Origin: Marinobacter algicola DG893
GTDB lineage: Bacteria > Pseudomonadota > Gammaproteobacteria > Pseudomonadales > Oleiphilaceae
Reading direction: 5' to 3'
DNA: 64,000 bases
Assembly: GCF_000170835.1 (NCBI RefSeq)
Contig: NZ_ABCP01000002.1
Coordinates: 124,001 to 188,000, forward strand
Below, piece by piece: positions 52,308 through 62,439 of this stretch (position 1 is the first letter of the stretch; every line of letters starts with the position of its first letter). Below the pieces are notes generated by a model, which was given only the letters and a program-made list of their open reading frames with translations, did not search any database and had not been told where the DNA came from. The translations under genes and the position numbers were made by a program.

Positions 52308-53669
52308 TTATGCGACGGGCTCGCGCATGGTGACAAACTCTTCCGCGGAGGTCGGATGAATACCAATAGTGCTGTCGAACTGTGCTTTTGTCGCGCCAGC
52401 TTTCAGGGCAACCGCTATCCCCTGGGTAATTTCCCCGGCATCGGGCCCAACCATATGCGCACCCAGCACCCGGTCTGTGTCTGCATCCACCACAAGTTTC
52501 ATCAGTGACCGCTCATCCCGCCCACTCAAGGTATGTTTCATCGGTTTGAACTCTGACCGGTAGATACGGAGCTTGTGCCCGGCTTCTCTCGCCTCTGCTT
52601 CCGTCAGGCCGACCGTTCCGATATTGGGCTGACAGAAGACCGCCGTAGGAATGCAGGCATAGTCCATCTCGCCCTGCCCGTCTCCGAACAGTCGGCGGGA
52701 CAGCACCATACCCTGAGCAAGCGCTACCGGCGTCAGTTGAGGGGTGCCGATAACATCGCCAAGGGCTGTAATGGAGGGTACGACGGTCTGAAAGTGATCG
52801 TCCACAACCACATGGCCGGAGGCACTGAGCTGCACGCCAAGACCCTCAAGCCCCAGGCCATCCACCAATGCACGGCGCCCGGTAGCTGCCATCACCAGGC
52901 CAGTATGCAGCCGGGAGCCATCGGTCAGGTCGACGTTGTAGTGAGTGTCTTCGCTCTCGATAGACTCGATATTGACGCCAAAGCGAAGGTCCACGCCCTT
53001 TTTGCGCATTTCCGTAGCGGTAAACTCACGAACGTCGTCATCGAAACCGCGAAGGAACAGATCACCGCGATAGAGAAGTGTTGTCTCGACACCAAGCCCG
53101 GCAAGAATACCGGCAAACTCCACCGCTATGTAGCCACCGCCCCAGACCACTGCCTGCCTTGGCAGTTGCGGCAGATAAAACATCTCGTTCGAGGTAAGAA
53201 CACATTCCTTGCCGGGCACATCCGGAACCACGGGCCAACTGCCGGTGGCGATAGTGATATGCTTGGCTGTATAGGACCGCTCTCCCACTACCACTGTGTG
53301 GGCATCGGCCAGTGACGCGGTGCCTTCTATGACCGTAACGCCGGCATTGGCAAGCATACGCCCATAGATACCGTTAAGACGTTCGATTTCGGCGTTTTTG
53401 TTGGCAACCAGCCGGGTCCAGTCAAAACTGATCTGGTCCCCTGGCACGTTCCAGCCATAGCCCGCAGCATCTTCTATGTCTTCACCGGCGTGAGATCCAT
53501 AGACAAACAGTTTCTTGGGTACGCAGCCCACGTTGACGCACGTGCCACCCAGATAGCGCGATTCCACTACAGCCACACGAGCGCCCTTGGCAGCTGACAT
53601 ACGTGCCAGTCTCACACCGCCGGAACCGGCGCCCACGATTATCAGATCAAAGTCCTGGTTGTCAGACAC
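52308..53669 (-). CDS. gor: Glutathione reductase
   Basis: 453 residues. FAD site [20 protein letters not shown]; redox disulfide [13 protein letters not shown] with Cys44 and Cys49, two residues off from E. coli Gor; second nucleotide site [20 protein letters not shown], with an arginine behind it in [12 protein letters not shown]; and the C-terminal catalytic His-Pro in [12 protein letters not shown]. It reduces glutathione disulfide with NADPH in the cytoplasm. The start is GTG at 53669, five bases after AGGAG, preferred over an ATG further up. It is 33 bases after the acetyltransferase gene on the same strand. Confidence 0.94.
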   Translation of the reverse strand: MSDNQDFDLIIVGAGSGGVRLARMSAAKGARVAVVESRYLGGTCVNVGCVPKKLFVYGSHAGEDIEDAAGYGWNVPGDQISFDWTRLVANKNAEIERLNGIYGRMLANAGVTVIEGTASLADAHTVVVGERSYTAKHITIATGSWPVVPDVPGKECVLTSNEMFYLPQLPRQAVVWGGGYIAVEFAGILAGLGVETTLLYRGDLFLRGFDDDVREFTATEMRKKGVDLRFGVNIESIESEDTHYNVDLTDGSRLHTGLVMAATGRRALVDGLGLEGLGVQLSASGHVVVDDHFQTVVPSITALGDVIGTPQLTPVALAQGMVLSRRLFGDGQGEMDYACIPTAVFCQPNIGTVGLTEAEAREAGHKLRIYRSEFKPMKHTLSGRDERSLMKLVVDADTDRVLGAHMVGPDAGEITQGIAVALKAGATKAQFDSTIGIHPTSAEEFVTMREPVA

Positions 53670-53702
53670 AACGTCTCCTGTCATTTGCGGCAATCATTTC
53701 GC

Positions 53703-54368
53703 TCAACCGGGAGCCACCGCCGCTTCACCGGGGCGGACCTCGCGGAATAAGATGTGATCTTCAAAACTGCCCAGGCGGATAGTGCCAAGGCTACGGAATC
53801 CTTCGGACTCGTAGAACGGGAGATACCGGCTATTGCCGGTATCGAGAACAAGCCCGCTTCCACGGGGGTTTTCTGCGCATAGCTTTTCAACCGTAGACAA
53901 CAGTAAACGCCCGTAACCCTTGTTCTGGTAGTTCGGATTTACGCCCATCAATGGCAACTGATGAGCCAGGGGCTGCGGCAACATTTCCCTGATTTTTTCG
54001 TGATAATCCAGGTAACGACGGGTGCAGGCAAACCCGGCTGTCAAAACCATACGAATGCGCCAACTGATCTGCTCCGCGAGATTCAGCCGGAGCTCCGGTT
54101 CGCCGATGAAGGCAACGGCCACAAGCGTATCGTTCACCAACACGCCCACGGCGTCCTGATTCAGACCAAAATAAAGATCAATCAGTTCCCGAACTGTTGC
54201 CCGTACCCGCTGTTGGTAGCCTGGGCGGCGGTGATCAAACAGATACTCGAACGTAGGTTCGTCACGGTAGGCATGCACCAATATGGAAATCGCCTCATTT
54301 CGGGCACTCCCGTCAAGGCGGACGATGATCGGCTGCGGATTGTTCTTGTTTTCTGTGCCGTCGTTCAT
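53703..54368 (-). CDS. GNAT-family N-acetyltransferase
   Basis: 221 residues. The GNAT core is in LPLMGVNPNYQNKGYGRLLL (the acetyl-CoA loop Q-x-x-G-x-G/A is QNKGYG) and LVLDTGNSRYLPFYESEGFR. It acetylates an unknown amine. I start at the ATG at 54368 after GGAGA; the frame is open far upstream into gspM but without homology. It lies 23 bases after gspM and so may be a tail gene of the secretion operon, followed by gor. Confidence 0.85.
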   Translation of the reverse strand: MNDGTENKNNPQPIIVRLDGSARNEAISILVHAYRDEPTFEYLFDHRRPGYQQRVRATVRELIDLYFGLNQDAVGVLVNDTLVAVAFIGEPELRLNLAEQISWRIRMVLTAGFACTRRYLDYHEKIREMLPQPLAHQLPLMGVNPNYQNKGYGRLLLSTVEKLCAENPRGSGLVLDTGNSRYLPFYESEGFRSLGTIRLGSFEDHILFREVRPGEAAVAPG

Positions 54369-54391
54369 CAAAGGCTCTCCAGTTACCTGTC

Positions 54392-54925
54392 TCAAATCGT
54401 CAATGTCAGACGTACGGATACAATTCCCGGGTCGTTCTGGCGGTCCATGGATGCCTGATCTATCTCCACACCGTGGCCAGTGTTCAACCGCTCCAACCAA
54501 CTGGCCACCTCGGTAAAGGGTGCACCTTCGAGCCAGACGCGAATGGCGTCCTCACCACTGGGCTCGAAGCGCTGCAGGGAAAGGCCTGCCTCGCTGGCGC
54601 TGCGAGTCACCAGAGCCATAAGCGCACGACCATCTGCCGGTGTATCACCGCCTGCAGCCCCACCCTGAGACGTGCCGGCACTGGACAGACGCTCCAATGA
54701 TTTACGATTTGTCTCAAGCCACGCCAGCAATTCGGTGGCACGCTCCCGCGCGTCCACGGCTTCGTCATGGAATCCCGTCGCAGGGCGCCAGACTCCGAAG
54801 TAGAGAATACCCAGGAGAATGGCCACCGCAAGAACCGACAGGGCCTGCTGGTCCCTGCGAGGCAACTGGTCATACTGGGCGATGAGCTTTCCGACGGCTG
54901 GCTGCTCCTTGATCCTGTTTAACAT
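54392..54925 (-). CDS. gspM: Type II secretion protein GspM
   Basis: 177 residues. A short cytoplasmic N-terminus and one membrane helix (ALSVLAVAILLGILYFGVWR) are followed by a coiled coil and a ferredoxin-like periplasmic domain (ALMALVTRSASEAGLSLQRF, then PFTEVASWLERLNTGHGVEI). GspM binds GspL in the inner-membrane platform. GGAGGG stands before the ATG, four bases after gspL. Confidence 0.92.
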   Translation of the reverse strand: MLNRIKEQPAVGKLIAQYDQLPRRDQQALSVLAVAILLGILYFGVWRPATGFHDEAVDARERATELLAWLETNRKSLERLSSAGTSQGGAAGGDTPADGRALMALVTRSASEAGLSLQRFEPSGEDAIRVWLEGAPFTEVASWLERLNTGHGVEIDQASMDRQNDPGIVSVRLTLTI

Positions 54926-54929
54926 GCCG

Positions 54930-56234
54930 TTACCCTCCGGAAACCGTCAGGCGACCGCGGGCGCCATTGGATTCATTAACCACCGAACCGATCTTCGCTT
55001 CCAGTCCGCGACTGGTCAGGCCATTTCTCAAGGTGCTGAGTTTGTCGTAACTGTCTGCACGCACATCGACCACAAGTTCCCCACGGTTCTTGCTGTAGTT
55101 CACCGAATTGAAGGTGACAGCGCGCGCATCGGGAATCTTCGAATACTGTTCACCCGTGTACTTCATCAACGTAATGAATCCGGCGTCTGGCCCCTCCGCC
55201 TGAAGCTGACGCAACTGCCCTTCAACAACACGGCGCACGTTACCGGAATGGGTCCTGGTATCCCCCGGGAAGGCGTCACGATAAACCGCCATTGCCTGTT
55301 CCCGAATCTCGTCGGCTTGCTGCTGATAGTAGAATCCCATGCCGACTTCCACGCCAATCTGGATCACAAACCACACGCATGCCACGGCAACCAGCGGTTT
55401 CCACGCCCCCAGCGCGCTCGATTTTCCCGTGCGGATGCTGTAGGCCCCCTGGCACAAATTGATCGGCTGGCAAAGGTGATGATGGTGGGAGTGTGCCAGC
55501 AGTTCCAGCGGCATCAATTCCAGCGTTTCCTCGCGGACCACCAGGCGCCCCGATGCTTTCAGCTCACCCAGATCCGCCTGCTGGTGCTCGAATTCCTGCT
55601 CAGTGCCATAAACCGTCACCGGCACCTCAGCGACTACTTCATCGGAGGGCGGCAAGGCGAGCGTTTGCGCAAACATCGCGAGGTTCCGCGCATGAACACT
55701 GAGCCACTCCCCCTGGTCGCTGGACAGCATGGCAGAATCCCCGTCCAGGCAAACCGACCAACCACCTTCAGTCAATGGCAGCAAGCTGGAATCCGGATAA
55801 ATCGCATCCAGCTTGAGATGATCCCAACCACTGAACATTACCACCCATTCTGCCATTTGCCCGTGGTCGATGGCCGCCACCCGAAAACCTTTTTCCGTAC
55901 GGTTGCCAAGAGCCAGATGAACGCTTTCGATATCCTGGGCAACCTGCTCTTCAACCGCGTAAGGGAGCGCCTGATGAACAAATCTCGTCTGTTTCGCTGG
56001 AATATCAGCCACACAGAAGAGCGCCTCGTCGCCGGGAATGAGACCAACCAACAGCACGTTATCGAGGTCGTTCTGGGCCAGCGTCTGTTCAATGGCGTCT
56101 CGCGGGTCCGCGGTTCCCCGGGCCTGGGCATCTCCGCTGGCATCCACCAGCACCCAATTGTATAACTGGGCTTCCGGGTTGGCGTCGGGGTCTGCGAACG
56201 GTGGCCGCGGCCTGACGTAGAGGCGATATGACAT
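54930..56234 (-). CDS. gspL: Type II secretion protein GspL
   Basis: 434 residues. The cytoplasmic actin-like N-terminal part (~1-270) binds GspE and includes HQALPYAVEEQVAQDIESVH; a membrane helix follows (KPLVAVACVWFVIQIGVEVG), then a periplasmic ferredoxin-like domain ending GARGRLTVSGG. It links the ATPase to the pseudopilus platform. It is separated from gspK by 77 bases, the largest gap inside the operon. Confidence 0.92.
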   Translation of the reverse strand: MSYRLYVRPRPPFADPDANPEAQLYNWVLVDASGDAQARGTADPRDAIEQTLAQNDLDNVLLVGLIPGDEALFCVADIPAKQTRFVHQALPYAVEEQVAQDIESVHLALGNRTEKGFRVAAIDHGQMAEWVVMFSGWDHLKLDAIYPDSSLLPLTEGGWSVCLDGDSAMLSSDQGEWLSVHARNLAMFAQTLALPPSDEVVAEVPVTVYGTEQEFEHQQADLGELKASGRLVVREETLELMPLELLAHSHHHHLCQPINLCQGAYSIRTGKSSALGAWKPLVAVACVWFVIQIGVEVGMGFYYQQQADEIREQAMAVYRDAFPGDTRTHSGNVRRVVEGQLRQLQAEGPDAGFITLMKYTGEQYSKIPDARAVTFNSVNYSKNRGELVVDVRADSYDKLSTLRNGLTSRGLEAKIGSVVNESNGARGRLTVSGG

Positions 56235-56311
56235 TCTGAACAGTTTCCTTTTTCGAAACCTTTTCGAGGTTATCGGTTCTTTTTGTGACGATTTTCCGGC
56301 TCCGGACTTCC

Positions 56312-57325
56312 CTATTGCTCGGAGACCGTGAACGGTTCCTTGGTAATGCGATTCTTTTGCCCGGTGTCACGGGACACCGTCTGCATCTCGCCTTCCGGGC
56401 TTCGATAAACCGTGCTGACCAGATTGGCAACCCGGTTATCGTAGGTAATCCGCGATACTACTTCAAAAAAACGGGTTTGCAGGCCGAGGCCCGTCGGTTT
56501 CATTCCCCTCCCTGCAAATTCATCTATTGCCAGGAAGTCCTGTACATTCTCAAAGCGCTCTTCCAAACGTCTCTCAAGAATAGCGTCTGCCTGTGCCTGT
56601 GTCAGTTCCTCATGGAGAGACCTGAGCACTGGTGCTGTCGCGGTATTCACGTTGATACCCAAACCGGTCACCGGCAACGCCGCTACGTGAGGCCTAAGAG
56701 CCCGATAGGCTTCCTCTGTCATACCATCAATCATGCGAAGTTCGGAAACATCGACAAACGGCTGGTTGCCCGCCCGATAAGCCGGGTCGGCCGAAAGGTA
56801 CTGCCCGTCTTCGGCCCCATAGGCGCTGACCGTCTGGTCGTCCGGATCGATCCAATCCACCAGTGCATCGACATTGACTGTGGTGATATCAAGCACCTGG
56901 AGCAAACGAGCGATTCGATCACGAACCATAGGGTCGACCTGCCCATTGGCACTCACCAGGTCATTGAGATTGATCCTGCCACCAAGATCATCGATCTGGA
57001 CCTCGGCGACGCCATTGTCGTCCAGTGGGAGAATGGCGGCATTCTTGGCCCAGAACTCGTCCAGGCTATCCACCATGAGGTTGTCCTCCTTGTCTTCCTC
57101 AAAGTCGCGCACCAGAATCTGGCGAGCAAAGGCTTCCGCTCCCAGGGCCACGCTGTGCCCCTGCTGTTGGGCAAGGTAGTGGCTGGCGCGGAATACCCGC
57201 ACGCTTTGCTGCTGCGTCATGCCCGTGGCCAACATGACCACCAGCGCCATGGCGAGGAGAACCATAATCAGTGCAACGCCACTCTGGCGCTCACCGTGCC
57301 TACCGTTGAATAAACGCTTAGCCAC
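56312..57325 (-). CDS. gspK: Type II secretion minor pseudopilin GspK
   Basis: 337 residues. A prepilin-type N-terminus (RQSGVALIMVLLAMALVVML) lacks the usual Glu5, as known for GspK. The large globular domain has the two calcium-binding and SAM-like parts (GGRINLNDLVSANGQVDPMV, then VNTATAPVLRSLHEELTQAQ). It caps the pseudopilus tip with GspI and GspJ. The start is GTG at 57325, six bases after AGGAG, and overlaps gspJ by eight bases. Confidence 0.93.
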   Translation of the reverse strand: MAKRLFNGRHGERQSGVALIMVLLAMALVVMLATGMTQQQSVRVFRASHYLAQQQGHSVALGAEAFARQILVRDFEEDKEDNLMVDSLDEFWAKNAAILPLDDNGVAEVQIDDLGGRINLNDLVSANGQVDPMVRDRIARLLQVLDITTVNVDALVDWIDPDDQTVSAYGAEDGQYLSADPAYRAGNQPFVDVSELRMIDGMTEEAYRALRPHVAALPVTGLGINVNTATAPVLRSLHEELTQAQADAILERRLEERFENVQDFLAIDEFAGRGMKPTGLGLQTRFFEVVSRITYDNRVANLVSTVYRSPEGEMQTVSRDTGQKNRITKEPFTVSEQ

Positions 57326-58112
57326 CCGTCACTCCTGTCCCGGATGTGTCCTGGCCCGGGTTTGGGTTTTGATCCTGATCCTGTTGTTGATCATCGCCCT
57401 CATCATCTGCGGCATCGTTGACGCTATTCACCACACCCTGAGCAACGTCATTATCAAAATCAGGCAGCGTGAAGGTTCTGACCAGCTCTCCAAAGCGTTC
57501 ATGCTCTATGGTGACCTCAATACCCAGAGGTAAAGGGATGTCGGGACGCGTGCCCGGCGACATATTCGCCATGCTCTCTTCGCCAGGCCACTCATCCCGC
57601 CAGTTTCGCTGGTCATCGAGAAATCGAACCGCGAAGTCAGTAACGTTGGAGAGCAGAAGAAGGTCCTGGCTGTTGTCTTCCTGCCCCCTATCGACGGTGA
57701 CCCAGTATCGGCGGCGCAGTTCGTCCCCGGTGTATTCCCAGCCCACCCGCTGCAGACTGCTGCGGCGGGTGCCAAGAGGGTTGCGCCAGCCTTGGCGGGT
57801 GAGAATCAATGAAAACTCTTCCTCACGGCTGGTCAAAGCGGGACGAAAATCACCGTAAATGTCGCGGGCGGAACGGTTCACCACCTGAGTAATGTCCCGC
57901 TCCAGCAAGAGCATGGTGCGCTGGATGTCATCAAACTGTTCCGCGACTTCGTTGACCCGGTCCCTGGACGCGACCACATTGCCCAACACCTGCCATACCC
58001 CGAGACCGATAACAGCGGTAATGGTCACGGCAATCAGCACTTCCATAAGGGTAAAGCCAGCTTGAGCGGAAGCGCACGACCTTTGTTGGCAAACAATCAA
58101 GGAGGTCGACAT
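57318..58112 (-). CDS. gspJ: Type II secretion minor pseudopilin GspJ
   Basis: 264 residues. The prepilin cleavage site lies in SAQAGFTLMEVLIAVTITAV, after a somewhat long leader of 19 residues. The globular part has QRTMLLLERDITQVVNRSAR and LQRVGWEYTGDELRRRYWVT, as in GspJ. A Gln/Asp/Asn-rich tail of ~35 residues (DDEGDDQQQDQDQNPNPGQD) is unusual and probably disordered. The ATG overlaps the gspI stop (TGATG). Confidence 0.92.
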   Translation of the reverse strand: MSTSLIVCQQRSCASAQAGFTLMEVLIAVTITAVIGLGVWQVLGNVVASRDRVNEVAEQFDDIQRTMLLLERDITQVVNRSARDIYGDFRPALTSREEEFSLILTRQGWRNPLGTRRSSLQRVGWEYTGDELRRRYWVTVDRGQEDNSQDLLLLSNVTDFAVRFLDDQRNWRDEWPGEESMANMSPGTRPDIPLPLGIEVTIEHERFGELVRTFTLPDFDNDVAQGVVNSVNDAADDEGDDQQQDQDQNPNPGQDTSGTGVTGG

Positions 58113-58486
58113 CAGTTCTCACCAATAAACGCAGACAGCGTGTGAATCGGGGCGGGTTCAGTTCTGTCGCCGCGATATTGGGCTACGGTCACTTCAACAC
58201 GAAGAATGGATGGATCTTCAGTGGCAAGAACGGCGGTGGTTACCTGCCATCGATACGAGCCGTATTCGATGTCGTCCGAGTTCTCTGAAATAGAGGGCAG
58301 GTTTTCCTGAAGCCGGATTTCGTTGATGCGATTGTCCGCCACCCAGCCAGCCAGGGTTTTGTCGCGAATTCGCTCATAACTGGAAATATACTGACTGCCA
58401 ACCTCAGCAGCGGCGGTCGCAATCAGGCCAAACACCAGCAAAGCCACCAGGACCTCAATCAGTGTAAACCCGCGTTGGTCCTTCAT
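58112..58486 (-). CDS. gspI: Type II secretion minor pseudopilin GspI
   Basis: 124 residues. Short leader MKDQRG, then the prepilin helix FTLIEVLVALLVFGLIATAA. The small globular domain has WVADNRINEIRLQENLPSIS, matching the GspI pattern. I start at the ATG at 58486, after GAGGAAG and overlapping the gspH stop (ATGA); the frame opens 12 codons further up. Confidence 0.92.
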   Translation of the reverse strand: MKDQRGFTLIEVLVALLVFGLIATAAAEVGSQYISSYERIRDKTLAGWVADNRINEIRLQENLPSISENSDDIEYGSYRWQVTTAVLATEDPSILRVEVTVAQYRGDRTEPAPIHTLSAFIGEN

Positions 58487-59016
58487 TCTTCCTCGGCCTC
58501 CTGGCTCCCGGGATAGCGCCATTCCAGGGGAGAAACGCCATCAGACGTAATGGTGTGCATCCGGGAATCGTCGCGGCCAACAAGAAATTCAATCTCAAAG
58601 GGTGTGGTTTCACCGCTGGAAAAGAACACCACATCCGGTCTCAGTTCATCTTCGTCAGTCGCCAGGCGTGGGGTATCGCTTTCGATGTATTCAGTCACCG
58701 TGATCCATTCTGGAAAGCTCCGTGTCCGGAACATCCGCTCGGCTGGCTGCTTCCATTCACCACTCAACTCTTCCCAGGCGACAAACCGAAAGCCGTCATC
58801 CTCAAGAACCAGCCCCAGTTCAGTATTGTTCAGTATCGCCTGCTCTGAGGCTGTCTGCATCAACAGGTAAAGTTCGCGAACTTCGTTTTCCATCTCGCGA
58901 TCACGGGAACTGCCGCCCATGGACATAACGGCAAGCGCTGCAAGCAGTCCAACCACCACCAGGACAACGAGTATTTCGATCAGTGTGAAGCCCGACTGTC
59001 GCGTCCTGGAGAGCAC
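58483..59016 (-). CDS. gspH: Type II secretion minor pseudopilin GspH
   Basis: 177 residues. The leader VLSRTRQSG precedes FTLIEILVVLVVVGLLAALA; the globular part has RELYLLMQTASEQAILNNTE and LGLVLEDDGFRFVAWEELSG, as in GspH. I choose the GTG at 59016, two bases after the gspG stop and six bases after AGGGA; a GTG at 59037 is possible but lies inside gspG. GspH belongs to the tip complex of the pseudopilus. Confidence 0.92.
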   Translation of the reverse strand: MLSRTRQSGFTLIEILVVLVVVGLLAALAVMSMGGSSRDREMENEVRELYLLMQTASEQAILNNTELGLVLEDDGFRFVAWEELSGEWKQPAERMFRTRSFPEWITVTEYIESDTPRLATDEDELRPDVVFFSSGETTPFEIEFLVGRDDSRMHTITSDGVSPLEWRYPGSQEAEEE

Positions 59017-59018
59017 AA

Positions 59019-59471
59019 TCAGTCCCTGACCTTCCACACGCTGATGTCGGCGTTATCACCGTCACCACCTTCCCGGCCGTCCGCACCGTAGGAATACAGG
59101 TCATACGGGCCTTCCCGGCCTGGATTTACGTACTGGTACGGTGCACCCCAGGGGTCTTCGGGAACGCTGTTGAGATAGCCTTCGGGGTTCCAGTTTCGAG
59201 GCTCTGGGCTGCCACTGGGCTTGGACACCAGTGCCTCAAGGCCCTGTTGAGTGGACGGGTAATGGCTGTTGTCGAGACGGTAGAGGTCCAGGGCATTCGC
59301 TACGTTACTCATCTGCGTTTCCGCCACCGTCACCCGTGCCTGGTCACTTCGCCCCATGATATTGGGTGCCACAATGGCTACCAGCAGGCCCAGAATGACC
59401 ATGACCACCATGATTTCGATCAGGGTAAAACCCCGTTGTGCCATTTGAAGTTTCATTGTTTCGCTCTTCAT
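59019..59471 (-). CDS. gspG: Type II secretion major pseudopilin GspG
   Basis: 150 residues. The prepilin site is AQRGFTLIEIMVVMVILGLL, and the GspG signature follows: LYRLDNSHYPSTQQGLEALV, PEGYLNSVPEDPWGAPYQYV, and the calcium loop near the end (YSYGADGREGGDGDNADISV). It is the main subunit of the pseudopilus. The ATG at 59471 has AGGGA close before it; an ATG at 59456 would give a leader of more usual length. Confidence 0.96.
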   Translation of the reverse strand: MKSETMKLQMAQRGFTLIEIMVVMVILGLLVAIVAPNIMGRSDQARVTVAETQMSNVANALDLYRLDNSHYPSTQQGLEALVSKPSGSPEPRNWNPEGYLNSVPEDPWGAPYQYVNPGREGPYDLYSYGADGREGGDGDNADISVWKVRD

Positions 59472-59520
59472 CTGTCCCTATCTCTGGGTTTGGAAATGGA
59501 ATTGGCCCGCCAGTCCTGGC

Positions 59521-60732
59521 CTAGCCAACCAGGTTGCTCATATTGAGGATCGGAAGCATGATTGCCAGCACGATAATCAACACAACCACGCCCATCAACA
59601 GCAGCATCATCGGCTCAAAAAGGCCTACGATGGCAGCAATCTTGGACTGCAATGTGTTCTCCTGCATCGTCGCGGTCCGCTCCAGCATGCTGTCCAATTC
59701 GCCGCTGGCTTCACCGCTGGCGATCATGTGCAGCATCATCGGCGGGAAGTACCCCGTCTGATCCAGCGAGCGATGCAGGGAACCGCCTTCACTCACCTTT
59801 CTGGCTGCATCCCGCAGTTCCTGGCGCAGATGGTCATTCGAGAGCACCTCACCGGCAATACGCATGGCTTCCACCAACGGCACACCGCTGGTCGTCAGAA
59901 TACTCAGTGTACTGGCATAGCGCGCTGTGTTGACACCGCGGACCATGCCTGAAAACAGCGGCATATTCAGTAGGCTTTTATGGAAACGGAGCCGGAACGA
60001 GGGCTTCTTTAACGACCACCGGAAAACAACCAGTGCGACAACAATCAGTATCAGCAGATAAATACCGTAGTCGCCCAGGAAATCAGAGACTGCCAGCATG
60101 GCAGCCGTCAGCGCCGGAAGCTCCTGCCCCTGCTTCACAAACACCTCAATGATGTCCGGCACCACATAGGTCAACAGGAACACCACAATGGCGATGGCCA
60201 CAACGCTGAGAATGATGGGGTAAATGGCCGCCAACTGGATTTTCTGACGGGCCTCCTGACGGGCCTCGGTATAGTCCGCCAGTCGGTTGAGCACCAAATC
60301 CAGATGCCCGGCATGTTCACCCGCCGCAACGGTGGAACGATAGAGCCGCGGAAAGGCCCGCGGGAATTCACCCAGGCTGTCCGCCAGGCTGTAACCCTCC
60401 ATGACTTTCGCGCGTATGGCAATGAGCATGCTGCGAATGCGTGGTTTGGAAGACTGCTGGGCGGCTGCCGAAAGTGCCTGTTCAATGGGGATGCCGGATT
60501 GGATAAGCGTCGCCAACTGACGGGTCACCAGGGCCAGGTCCGCCGTTGCCAGGCTGCCCCGGCTACTGAGGGGATTGCTCCGGGCCTGCTTTTCCGAGGC
60601 AGGCTCCACCGCCAGGGGCGTCAGGCCCCGTTCACGCAATTGCTGGCGCACCGCCCTTGGCGCATCGGCCTCGACAACGCCCTGCTTCTGTTTGCCGCGA
60701 CTGTCGAGCGCCTTGTAATCGAATGCTGGCAT
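59521..60732 (-). CDS. gspF: Type II secretion platform protein GspF
   Basis: 403 residues. Two T2SF domains, each ending in membrane helices (LAAIYPIILSVVAIAIVVFL, then VGLFEPMMLLLMGVVVLIIV). The N-terminal cytoplasmic part begins FDYKALDSRGKQKQGVVEAD, as in all GspF. It is the polytopic core of the inner-membrane platform and touches GspE. It is four bases after gspE. Confidence 0.95.
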   Translation of the reverse strand: MPAFDYKALDSRGKQKQGVVEADAPRAVRQQLRERGLTPLAVEPASEKQARSNPLSSRGSLATADLALVTRQLATLIQSGIPIEQALSAAAQQSSKPRIRSMLIAIRAKVMEGYSLADSLGEFPRAFPRLYRSTVAAGEHAGHLDLVLNRLADYTEARQEARQKIQLAAIYPIILSVVAIAIVVFLLTYVVPDIIEVFVKQGQELPALTAAMLAVSDFLGDYGIYLLILIVVALVVFRWSLKKPSFRLRFHKSLLNMPLFSGMVRGVNTARYASTLSILTTSGVPLVEAMRIAGEVLSNDHLRQELRDAARKVSEGGSLHRSLDQTGYFPPMMLHMIASGEASGELDSMLERTATMQENTLQSKIAAIVGLFEPMMLLLMGVVVLIIVLAIMLPILNMSNLVG

Positions 60733-60736
60733 GGGG

Positions 60737-62245
60737 TTACCTGCTCCGGTGGGTCACGCGAAGGACCTCTTCGACCGTGGTCACCCCATCCAGAATTTTC
60801 CGGACGCCATCGGCATGGATACTCGGCCCATGAAGTCTGGCCTCGTGTTCAAGATCCAGCTCCCCTGCCCGTTTATGGATCAATGAACTGATCTCCTCGT
60901 TGACCTCAACCACTTCGTAGATACCAATACGGCCCCTATAGCCCAACTGGTTGCAGTGTTCGCAGCCCTTGGCGCGGTGAATCGTCGGCGGATTGGCCGG
61001 GTCCTGTTGCAGGAATTCGCAATGCTCTTCGCTCGGTGTGTAGGGTTCACAACAGTCTTTACAGAGCACACGCACCAATCGCTGGGCCACGATGCCCACC
61101 AGGCTGGAGGAAATCAGGAACGGCTCAATGCCCATGTCCATCAGGCGGGTAATCGCACCCACGGCGGTGTTGGTGTGGAGAGTCGAGAGCACCAAGTGAC
61201 CGGTCAAACTGGCTTGAACGGCAATTTCCGCCGTTTCCAGATCACGGATTTCACCAATCATGACCACATCCGGGTCCTGACGCAGAATGGCCCGCAGCCC
61301 CCTGGCGAAGGTCATATCCACCTTGGTGTTGACCTGGGTCTGGCCGATACCGGGCAGGTTGTACTCAATTGGGTCTTCAACCGTCAGTATGTTCCGGCTG
61401 CGATCGTTGATTTCCTGCAACGACGCATACAACGTTGTCGATTTACCAGAACCCGTGGGGCCGGTGACCAGCATAATCCCATAGGGCCGATAGATCAGCC
61501 GGCGCAGTATTTTCAGATCGCCGCCCGCCATACCAAGGGATTCCAGGCGAATGCTCCCGGCCTGTTTGTCCAGAAGACGCAATACCACCCGTTCACCGCT
61601 GGATGACGGCATGGTAGACACACGAATGTCGACCTCACGCCCTGCAACCCGCAGGGCGATACGCCCATCCTGTGGTATCCGCTTCTCCGCAATGTCCAGC
61701 TTGGCCATGACTTTGATGCGCGACACCAGCAACGGTGCCAGTGCTCGCTTGGGCTGCACCACTTCCCGTAGTACACCATCCACCCGGAAGCGCACCACTA
61801 GTCGTGTTTCGTAGGTTTCGATATGCACATCCGAAGCGCTGGTTTTGACCGCCTCGGTGAGAATGGCGTTGATGAGCCGGATGATCGGGGCGTCGTCTTC
61901 CTGCTCCAGCAGGTCTTCAGTCTCCGGCACCGAATCCGCCAGCGACGCCAGATCCATATCATCGCCAATACCTTCCACCATTTGCATGGCTTCGGCGGAA
62001 TCATTCTGATAGGCCGCGTTCAGCGCGGCGTCGAATCGGGCCGGATCAATGGGAGAAAACCTTGCACGCCCTCCGCTGATGCGGTTGGCTTCCGCCAGGG
62101 CTGAGTGACCCGCCCCGGGCCGTACCAGGATGACAGGGTCGCCTTCGTCGTCACGGGTCAGGATCACACCGTTGCGTTTGGCGAACGTGAAAGGTAGACG
62201 GCCCAGCGGAGCATCCTGCGGCTGAAGTTCTGTGTCTGTGTCCAC
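60737..62245 (-). CDS. gspE: Type II secretion ATPase GspE
   Basis: About 502 residues. The N-terminal domain (~1-110) binds GspL; then the ATPase core has Walker A GPTGSGKSTTLYA, the Asp box LTVEDPIEYNLPGIGQ, Walker B RQDPDVVMIGEIRD, and the His box LTGHLVLSTLHTN. A zinc tetracysteine site follows (LCKDCC and GCEHCN). It powers pseudopilus assembly. I prefer the GTG at 62245, six bases after GAGG, over the ATG at 62251, which sits directly on that site. It is the first gene of the operon gspEFGHIJKLM. Confidence 0.95.
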   Translation of the reverse strand: MDTDTELQPQDAPLGRLPFTFAKRNGVILTRDDEGDPVILVRPGAGHSALAEANRISGGRARFSPIDPARFDAALNAAYQNDSAEAMQMVEGIGDDMDLASLADSVPETEDLLEQEDDAPIIRLINAILTEAVKTSASDVHIETYETRLVVRFRVDGVLREVVQPKRALAPLLVSRIKVMAKLDIAEKRIPQDGRIALRVAGREVDIRVSTMPSSSGERVVLRLLDKQAGSIRLESLGMAGGDLKILRRLIYRPYGIMLVTGPTGSGKSTTLYASLQEINDRSRNILTVEDPIEYNLPGIGQTQVNTKVDMTFARGLRAILRQDPDVVMIGEIRDLETAEIAVQASLTGHLVLSTLHTNTAVGAITRLMDMGIEPFLISSSLVGIVAQRLVRVLCKDCCEPYTPSEEHCEFLQQDPANPPTIHRAKGCEHCNQLGYRGRIGIYEVVEVNEEISSLIHKRAGELDLEHEARLHGPSIHADGVRKILDGVTTVEEVLRVTHRSR

Positions 62246-62439
62246 GATCATCCTCGTTTTGTTGCCGGGGCGGGAAGAAAAAAGTTCCAGAATCCCTTTC
62301 CATTCAATTAATTCAGAAAGGCTACCATAGGATATGGAACCGCTGAATAACTCTATACACTATACTGCCAATAAATCGTTGCAGTCTGATAACCTGTGGG
62401 CCTTTTGCCGGCCCACACCTGCTCTTTTCGGGACATTCG

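Noticed and set aside
54819..57313. Plus-strand frames of 342-448 codons opposite gspK and gspL
   Set aside because: No ribosome sites or motifs; the minus strand encodes complete Gsp proteins.
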